Source of the DNA: Pomphorhynchus laevis
Taxonomy: Eukaryota > Acanthocephala > Palaeacanthocephala > Echinorhynchida > Pomphorhynchidae
Assembly: GCA_012934845.2 (NCBI GenBank)
Contig: WNNJ02000901.1
Location: 186,001-250,000 of the forward strand
Length of the DNA: 64,000 bases
Reading direction: 5' to 3'
Part shown: one piece after another, positions 57,385-64,000 of the stretch
Layout: every line of letters starts with the position of its first letter
Position numbering within the stretch: the first letter of the stretch is position 1
Notes under the pieces: generated by a model
Told to the model about the DNA's origin: nothing
Seen by the model: the letters and a program-made list of their open reading frames with translations, nothing else
Database searches by the model: none
Translations under genes and position numbers: made by a program

Positions 57385-58165
57385 ATGCACATCCCAAGTG
57401 TGCATTTTAATAAAACCAATATTAATGATAAAGGAGGTGTATATCTAGATATGAACATTAAATTAACATTAACTAAAACTACTATTAATTTATATCGTAA
57501 AGATGACATATTTAAATTTACAAGAAACATATTTTTGCATGAGCATTCATGCATACCATATAATATAAAATATAATACATTAAATAATGAAATTTTAAGA
57601 ATTGCAACAATATGTAATGATATTGGCTTTCTTCAAAATTATTTAAATAATTTAATAGATACATATTTTAAACTAGGTTACTATAAAAATAAAATCAAAC
57701 AGAAAATAGTAAAATATATAAATCAACACAATAATATAAAGAATAAATTTAAACTCTTAAGTGGCAAATTTTTATGGATGGATAATAAATAATATAATTT
57801 GTATAAGAATAAGATACTAGATAGTTATTTCAGAGGAAATACATCATTAGCATGTATTTGGCCCCACTGCTATGTTAAGTAGAGGAGTTAGGGGCCGAAA
57901 CCTGATAGCATAGCAGTTCCTCCTGATGACCTCTAATTCTTATTCTGATACAACGTCTGTTATTTATTAGTCAATTCATAAAAATTGATTTTTATTTTTA
58001 ATTTCATTTTTTTTATTTTTTTATTTTAACTTGATTTAAATTATAGAAAATCTAAAAACAATTATTAATTTTATTATTTAATTATTAAATTTTGATTTAG
58101 CATTATTATGTTTTGTTTATTTTATAATTATATTAAATACGTAGACTCAGTTAGCTGACTTAATT
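57385..58165 (+). mobile_element. PLE 3' part, second of two in tandem
   Basis: An intact 135-codon reading (57385-57792) covers the RT C-terminal region (KTNINDKGGVYLDMNIKLTL, HEHSCIPYNIKYNTLNNEIL), followed by the 57-nt motif and the family terminus. The RT catalytic motifs are not included. Confidence 0.75.
57860..57916 (+). ncRNA. 57-nt pseudoknot-capable motif, PLE copy 5 (best preserved)
   Basis: GGCCCC (57860-57865) with GGGGCC (57891-57896); CTGCTATG (57867-57874) with CATAGCAG (57909-57916). The connecting strand after GGGGCC is GAAACCTGATAG, which contains CCTGA, fitting the nCnRA pattern of the HDV J4/2 strand. A perfect 8-bp hairpin (57837-57859) lies directly 5'. Confidence 0.6.
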
Positions 58166-58417
58166 TAATTCATACTCTATAGACGGTGTAACAATCAAAG
58201 CAGTATCGAAAACGACCGATTTAGGCATCATTGTGTCTAGTGACCACAAATCACGTGATCACGTTATTTAATAATAATGAAGAGTGAACCCGCTTCATCA
58301 TCGGGTGCCCCTACGTCTTTCGATAACGCGACCCTGTGGCTTTGACGTGTGGATACAGAGATGTCAATAGATAGTGCATGCTCGAGGTTTGAACCTCGTA
58401 CACAGAGTTTGTTTAAT

Positions 58418-58800
58418 AATAACAATTTATTTAACATGGCAAATGCGTGCCAGCTGCACGCTTACAAGTCCACTAACAAAAAATGAAAAAGTCAAGCAGA
58501 TAAATTGTTTAATGGGATCTGATTTGGAGTTCGAAGCACGGCAGGAAGGTTGATTGGCGTATATGAATGGGGAGATGATTCGAAGATAGATGAGCAGACA
58601 CCAGTAAAGAGCGGAATCCAAAAGAGGTAGAGTAGTTTAGGACATGTAAAAGAAGGGAATGACAGGAAAGCAAGGAACAATAATCAGGACGAGAATTTTC
58701 GAGAAAAGAAAGGTTGAGAAATGAATGAGTAAGAAAAGTTACAAGGCGGAAAGCAACGAGAAGACGAATTTGAACACGACAGTAAATTTTAGGCAAATTT
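58418..58800 (-). mobile_element. LINE family Y 3' end, copy 1
   Basis: Its end sequence (GGCAAATGCG, CACGCTTACAAGTCCAC, GAAAAAGTCAAGC) matches 59985-60060. About 250 bp of C-terminal coding text (HLPIHIRQSTFLPCFELQI), absent from copy 2, is kept here. It joins directly to LINE X at the palindrome at 58801. Confidence 0.65.
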
Positions 58801-58830
58801 AGACTACGTGTGATGCAACACACGTAGTCT
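58801..58830. repeat. 12-bp perfect inverted repeat at the X/Y junction
   Basis: AGACTACGTGTG (58801-58812), spacer ATGCAA, CACACGTAGTCT (58819-58830). Confidence 0.95.
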
Positions 58831-58870
58831 GAATGCTTTCGAGTGGATAAGTCAGCACAAACCAAAACTC

Positions 58871-59875
58871 TCAAATCTTTATATGAGTTGGTTCTTTCGA
58901 TACTAATTGAACCAAACTGGTACTCACCTCCCAGATGATCACATGATCTTCGTGATATACGCATACATGTAAGTTAGCGGAATTGATCCTCAAATGATTT
59001 CGTATAGACCAATTGGATATAACGTCGACGTCGCTTTGTAAATGCTGTTTGTCAAGATCGGAAATAATAGGTCGCCAAACTTTAAGATCATCTGCATATA
59101 ATAAACTGAATGAACTGATATTTGGTATCAAATCGTTGATATAAAGACTGAATAAGATGGGACCCAATACACTTCCCTGTGGAACACCTAACAACACTGG
59201 AAATGGACTCGACAGCGACTCATTTACTCGTACGACATTTTGTCGGTTGGAAAGTAATACACGAATCCAGTTTGTGATCCTCTTATCAAGATGAATGTGC
59301 TCCAACTTCTCAATAAGACGCGTGTGATTAACTGAGTCGAACGCTTTTGAGAAATCAAAGAAAATGACATCAACTGGTATGCCTTGATCATAATAGTGAT
59401 ACCAATTTTCACGTGCATGTACAAGATTAGTAGTCGTGGAATAACCTTTTCGGAAGCCATGCTGTGCTGGGTTCAAAATTTGAAATCTATTTAGAAATTC
59501 TATTATTCGTCGCTTAATCAATCTTTCTAGCACACGACAACACACGCAAGTGAGACTAATAGGCCTATAATTGTCAATGGACGAACTATCCCCTTTCTTA
59601 TAAATAAGACAGATGATGGAATTCTGCCAATCAGAAGGAACAACGCCAAAAGCAACAAACGCAGAGAAAATATTGTAAAGCGTATGACATATTATGTCAG
59701 CGATGTTGCGCAGATATACTGGCGGTAAGCCATCTGGACCCGCACCTGCTTTGCATTTAAGTTTCCGAAGCTCTTGGAGAACGTCATCACATCGGAAGAA
59801 GTCGCTGGTGTCATCTCCGGGAGATTCAAATGTACACGGATCACCATTTGTCACATCCTTATGGTCAAGATTCAA
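58871..59875 (-). CDS. LINE X reverse transcriptase
   Basis: 334 codons are open, the second longest RT frame in the window that is not LTR-derived. Visible motifs: CKAGAGPDGLPPVYL and YRPISLTCVCCRVLERL (fingers), HGFRKGYSTTTNL, motif A VIFFDFSKAFDSVNH, motif B GVPQGSVLGPILFSLYINDL and motif C LLYADDLKVW, all with intact catalytic Asp pairs. The wording fits the CR1/Jockey assemblage. Upstream text continues in the same style (IQRDDGKFITDSLQISNR near 59900). The RT core may be intact, but the element lacks its endonuclease and own 3' end, so it cannot be autonomous. Confidence 0.82.
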   Translation of the reverse strand: MNLDHKDVTNGDPCTFESPGDDTSDFFRCDDVLQELRKLKCKAGAGPDGLPPVYLRNIADIICHTLYNIFSAFVAFGVVPSDWQNSIICLIYKKGDSSSIDNYRPISLTCVCCRVLERLIKRRIIEFLNRFQILNPAQHGFRKGYSTTTNLVHARENWYHYYDQGIPVDVIFFDFSKAFDSVNHTRLIEKLEHIHLDKRITNWIRVLLSNRQNVVRVNESLSSPFPVLLGVPQGSVLGPILFSLYINDLIPNISSFSLLYADDLKVWRPIISDLDKQHLQSDVDVISNWSIRNHLRINSANLHVCVYHEDHVIIWEVSTSLVQLVSKEPTHIKI

Positions 59876-60403
59876 AGAATAGAAATGATTTCTTTACCTA
59901 TTTGATATCTGTAAAGAATCAGTTATGAATTTCCCATCGTCACGTTGAATACAATTTATAGGTTTACAGCGCGTATGCTTAATAATACAAATTAATTTAA
60001 TGTGGCAAATGCGTACAAGCTGTACGCTTACAAGTCCACAAACAAAAATGAAAAAGTCAAGCCGATAAATTGTTTAAATGGAATCGGATTTGTCTTGAAC
60101 ACGACAATAAATTTTAGGCAAATCGAGAGAAACAAGATAGTGGGATGTATGATCAAATCGACGAAGACGGAGGAGAACTCGGACGGCAGCGTTGATGATG
60201 CGTTGTAAAGGAAGAAGAGTGGATTTAGGTGAGTTGGAAAATAGACTAAGACAGTAATCAAGTCTAGAAAAAAGAGAGAAGATATTAGAGTATATATAGA
60301 AGAAGGGAAATCGATCAATCTACGAACTTGACGGAGATTGCGGAGTATCAAGGTAGATGAGCGTACTTCAACTCTAACGAAAGGTTTAAGTGAAAGTTGG
60401 TTG

Positions 60404-61341
60404 TCAATGGAAGCCTAGGAAAACGAGATTATCAACGATAAGAAGGATTGTAGAATTTAATGATACGGAGGGAGGTTTGAAACCGAGGCGTTGAGGTAGG
60501 ATCCACATAATTTTGGATTTATCAGGATTCAGAGAAAGGCGAAGAGAAGAAAGATAATTGGAAATTGAGACAAGACAGTCGGAAGCAGAAACACTAAGAT
60601 CGTGAATACGATAAACAGGTGCATGAGCATAGATGAGAATGTCATCAGCATATTGCATAACATGGAAGTTAAATGTATGATAAATCTAAAGCAAGTCACC
60701 GAGAAGAAGAGATAAAAGCATATAGCCTAATACGGATCCTTGTGTAACACCGTACTGGATCGATGAAGGATTGGAGTGAGAAGAGTTAGAACAAACGCGA
60801 AAAGTACGGTTTGATATATATGAAGAAAACCAAGCCACAGTGTGTAAAGATAAGCCATAATCATGACGAAGACGATAGAGAAGAATTGAGTGATCAACAA
60901 TGTCAAAAGCAGACGATAGATCAAAAGAAACTATGCCACTACATCATTTATGATCACGCGATATGAGTAAGTCGTTATAAACTTTAAGACATGCAATTTC
61001 GGTAGAGTAATTAGAGCGAAAAGCGGCTTGGAAGGGAGGAAATAAGTTGGAGGAAAAGAAACTTGCTTGAGAACGAGACACTCAATAAGTTTAGTGAGGG
61101 TTAGGATAAGTGATATAGGACGGTACGAAGATGGTAGTGAGCAGTCGAGAGATTGCTTTTTGATATGAGGACGAGCAATGACGCATTTCCAGATGGAAAG
61201 AAATGTACGGCTACAGATGTACGAGTTGAACAATGTGGTCAGGAAGGGTGAGATAGAGGGGCAGATATTTTTAAGCAAGTGAGTGGGAATTGGGTCAGAA
61301 GGAGTGGTTTCGTAAAGACATTGGGTGACGAGCAATGGCAA
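60404..61341 (-). pseudogene. LINE Y reverse transcriptase
   Basis: Fingers: SDPIPTHLLKNICPSISPFL and SSYRPISLILTLTKLIECLV. Palm: a motif A region near 60940 (FSFDLSSAFD in the alternative frame), motif B QYGVTQGSVLG (PQG changed to TQG) and motif C VMQYADDILIYAHAP (about 60650). Thumb: LSLNPDKSKIMW. At least three frames are needed, so it is not translated whole. Confidence 0.7.
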
Positions 61342-61696
61342 CTATACCGCCATGGTTAGAAGCATTAGATATGGAAGAGACAATTGGACGAGCTGATTCA
61401 ACTAAAGAACAACCAGAGCGACATAGACGACGGATAGCAAGATCGTCAGAGTCAGAGTGCCAGGATTCGGTAATGCAGAGAATATCGATAGATAATTGAT
61501 CGACGAAATCAAGGAGCATATCAGCTTTATGCAGAATAGAGCGAGTGTTGAATAGACTAAGACGAAAAATATGTTGATGAGCGAGATCGACTAGCAAAGA
61601 CGACAGGGGGACAGATGGCACGCCATCGGACATTGGGCCTCTTGCGTATGACGTGAAAATTTCCGTTGATTTTACGGATTGATAGATATGACTCAC
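61295..61696 (-). pseudogene. LINE Y endonuclease
   Basis: Contains RLSLFNTRSILHKADMLLDF and the catalytic-Glu string IDILCITESWHSD, then HGGIVAIAR. The C-terminal half of the domain is missing: the reading passes directly to RT fingers text in the next frame (61341). Confidence 0.7.
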
Positions 61697-62129
61697 CGTT
61701 TAAATCACGTCGATGTTTCTCAATGCGAGCTGAATTAAGCTGAGCAATATCATAAGGAGTGATGTCAGGAAAGATACGACAAGTAGATGAAGTGGTAAGA
61801 AGTTTAAAACGTTGAGAGAGTACCGAAGAGGCATGTGAACTATGTCGGAAAACGACTTTTAGGAGTGGATGACTGGGGTGATTGGATTTAGTGGATTTGT
61901 TTAAACGAATAAAGGATACAGGATCGATATTATTGAAGAGGGATGGGTTATCATCAGGAAGGATGGTTGCTAGGATAGACCAGAAAGCAGATATATCATC
62001 ATTGAGGTGAGATTATGGAGAATCAGATTCGGAAAGCTTTAAGTTTGATATGATAATACAGCGATCGCGCGAAGGAAAACGATTTCGTGGAAGTGATGAA
62101 CGGACAGAGCTGGTAGGAATCGAGGCAGA

Positions 62130-62423
62130 TTAGCAGACAGAAGTGGAAATGACAGGGGTGCTTGATAGAGAATTAAGATTGGTTGGAGCAAGTGTGACAG
62201 GAGTAGGGTGTTGAATCGGTTGATCAGCGATGTGACTGGAGATTATTTTGATGGAATGGTGTAAATAATTTAAAAGTGGTACGTGGGAGGTAGAGTAAGA
62301 AGAATTAAGATAGGTTGGGGCATGTGTGACAGAAGTGGAGTGTTGAATCACTTGATCGGTGATGTTACTAGAAATGATTTTGACGGAAGGATGTAGATTA
62401 TTGGAAAGTGATTTACATTTCAA
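62130..62423 (-). repeat. LINE Y ORF1 tandem duplication, about 132 bp
   Basis: A 97-codon frame contains two related units: LHPSVKIISSNITDQVIQHS and LHHSIKIISSHIADQPIQHP, each followed by TSVTHAPTYLNS-like text. The unit is about 44 codons. Confidence 0.75.
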
Positions 62424-62469
62424 GAATGTGTCTTCGTCGACAAGGTATGCTGCGTAGATCCCTCGTTAC

Positions 62470-63320
62470 TATTGACGAGAAATGCTTTTGTATTATTTAA
62501 AAAACAGTTATAAGCAGTCACATACTGTAAGCCTCTTTAGTGACATAGCTCACCTTAGAGGTGAATTGGACCTATATGAGCGGGTTCTGGGGCAAGCTAC
62601 TCATATTTACCCTTAATACGGAATGCTATATCTTGATAGACTCAAAATTTTAGGGGTCCAATAAGTAGAATGTTCGCTAAGATAAGCTGATTTGGTGTTT
62701 ATTTGCGATATCTGTTCAATCTAAAGTACCCTTGTTGGCATATCTTTAACCAAAGAAATTAATCTGCGATTCGAGATCATCATATTTCCTTGAAACGTAG
62801 AATGCGTCCAATGATGAGTTACACTATGATTGTGGTGGAATCAACGAAGCGTGGAAAAGCTTGCCTGCGTATGCCGTATGTGCAACAACTTCAAAAATTT
62901 TCAAAACGACTCAGAACACATTTTAACTGATTTTCTGTTTTGCTTGCTCTTTTTTCTCCTTATTAATTTTTCTGTTTTCGACTTCACTATCAATGTGCTT
63001 ACCTGGTCCATGTATCTATAATAAACATCGATATTGATATGTTTCTATTGATTTTATAACCAACTAAGAGTATACCAGGGCTGCATCGAATTAATTCAAT
63101 CAATTTGAATTAATTCATCGAATTAATTCAAATCAAGATTATACTGCTTCGTTGTTTCAACTATTAGATCGCCTTAATCCGCATCAACATCAATATATAA
63201 ATCAACAACCAAACCAAATTCCAGAACAACTTTATTATTAGTATACAATAGCCGATAAGCGGTAACTCGTTTGGCTGGATCTAAATGTAAAAAAAGTACA
63301 ATGTCAGTAAAACCAAAACA
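62470..63320. other. Unassigned stretch
   Basis: No gene was recognised. A GAATTAATTC palindromic unit occurs three times at about 63088-63135. A short plus-strand text near 63140-63240 (LFQLLDRLNPHQHQYINQQ) might be the start of a gag-like relic, but it is too short to call. Confidence 0.3.
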
Positions 63321-63327
63321 ATCCAAA

Positions 63328-64000
63328 TCAGGTTCGACTTCCTATGAGAGCGATACACTGTTCAGCGCATTCTCGGATGTTCCGGCATTCAATTGCAGAT
63401 GACGGGAGTCTGTTCCAACTGTTTATTACTCGATATCTGATATCCTGATAGTGTCGATAGACTTTTCTACGATGTTTGAGCGTTAGTCGATGTCCACGTA
63501 ATTTCTCGGAGTTGCGTAGGCAAAACACGAAGTTGAGGGGATGAGTGGGCGATAAAATTGCCCTCCATACCAGCATAAGATCAGTTTTACCAAACTTTCA
63601 CAAACCGTTGAAACACCTAGGATTTCTAACTTCTGGTCAAACGGCAGGTCTTTGACAGTGGGAACAAGACGAGTAGCCGACCGGAGAATTGATTCGTAAG
63701 CCATAATGTTCTTGCACAGATGTGGATACGCTGCGGGAGATGCGTATAGCATTCTAGATTCGATGATGTCCTTGTATATTATTCTGAAGCTACATGCCTC
63801 TAGTGATCCAAAATATCGTCTAATGATGCCAATAGTACGACGGCAATTGGCCGAAACTTTATTTACGTGAGCGCTCATATCGAGCGTATTAAGCGTAGAT
63901 ACCCCTAAATCATCGATTTTATCTGTAGAATCAATCGACATGTTTCCAATTTTATAAGAGCAACGAATGTCTGGGGAGCCGATCCGCATATGTCTACATT
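63328..64000 (-). pseudogene. LINE C-terminal region (X-like), runs off the window end
   Basis: Two overlapping minus-strand frames (63989-63483, 63576-63328) encode the post-RT part of a CR1/Jockey-group ORF2: DKIDDLGVSTLNTLDMSAHV, NCRRTIGIIRRYFGS, ILRSATRLVPTVKDLPFDQK and, after a frame change, HRRKVYRHYQDIRYRVINSW near the C terminus. The RT core would lie beyond base 64000. It resembles LINE X in the part they share. Confidence 0.7.

Larger units (their letters stand above)
58801..59980 (-). mobile_element. CR1/Jockey-group LINE X, fused to a Y tail
   Basis: The RT-bearing central part of a LINE, truncated on both sides: the 5' end stops near 59980 and the C-terminal region stops at 58801, where Y-family sequence takes over. 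Confidence 0.75.
59985..62460 (-). mobile_element. LINE family Y, copy 2 (most of an element)
   Basis: In minus-strand order: an ORF1-like N-terminal region with an internal repeat (62.1-62.45 kb), an RNA-binding style segment (DITPYDIAQLNSARIEKHRR, about 61.75 kb), an APE endonuclease (61.3-61.7 kb), a reverse transcriptase (60.4-61.35 kb) and a 3' end at about 59985. Relative to copy 1 it lacks about 250 bp near the 3' end. Frames are broken several times. CR1/Jockey-like; clade uncertain. Confidence 0.72.

Noticed and set aside
57890-57930. Reading the GAAAC and CTGATGA strings of the 57-nt PLE motif as a hammerhead
   Set aside because: The order is wrong (GAAAC before CTGATGA), and no stem II pairs CTGATGA to a following GAAA within reach. 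The crossing pairs explain the conservation better.
58380-58415. GAGGTTTGAACCTC resembling a tRNA T arm or SINE B box
   Set aside because: Only this hairpin is present; no acceptor stem or A box at the right spacing.
1-64000. CRISPR arrays, bacterial operons, riboswitches
   Set aside because: Intron-bearing genes and eukaryotic retroelements throughout; no regularly spaced repeat-spacer array was found.

Overview
This is a strongly AT-rich stretch of an animal nuclear genome. Spliced host genes, a fibrinogen-domain gene, processed retrocopies, APE-type LINEs, Ty3/gypsy elements and permuted Penelope-like elements (PLEs) all point to an invertebrate. An arthropod, perhaps an arachnid, is my best guess, but the sequence does not settle it. 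No bacterial operons, CRISPR arrays or confident tRNA/rRNA genes were seen.

Layout. 1-6.3 kb: two copies of one Jockey/I-group LINE in head-to-head orientation; a third copy lies at 21.0-24.2 kb. 6.5-8.25 kb: a retroelement with a restriction-like (PD-(D/E)XK) endonuclease, called REL here. 8.26-18.85 kb: an old I-like LINE that carries three later insertions: a Ty3/gypsy element with 74-bp LTRs, a processed PTPN1/PTP61F-like phosphatase retrocopy with a 12-bp target duplication, and a PLE fragment. 19.55-20.3 kb: two direct repeats of about 280 bp, each opening with a hammerhead ribozyme motif. 24.9-28.1 kb: a PLE on the minus strand split by a REL copy.

29.5-41 kb is the host-gene island. 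A TruA-family tRNA pseudouridine synthase gene (PUSL1-like) runs on the minus strand from its ATG at 38211; four 5' exons and two 3' exons join in frame at GT/AG sites. A 473-codon secreted fibrinogen-related protein gene (36105-37526) lies on the same strand between those exons, so it appears to sit inside a TruA intron. A small Pro/Tyr-rich ORF (29532-29774) and a candidate terminal exon (40261-40366) are further host candidates.

41.3-58.2 kb is a graveyard of Naiad-type PLEs (GIY-YIG nuclease before the reverse transcriptase), REL fragments, a broken Ty3/gypsy element and LINE pieces. 58.4-64 kb holds minus-strand CR1/Jockey-group LINEs, including a chimera of two LINE families that meet at a perfect palindrome.

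The most interesting signals are RNA-level. One is the hammerhead pair at 19.57 and 20.04 kb, arranged like a retrozyme or PLE pseudo-LTR. The other is an exactly 57-nt motif present five times near PLE 3' ends, whose strands interleave in the order of an HDV-like nested pseudoknot.
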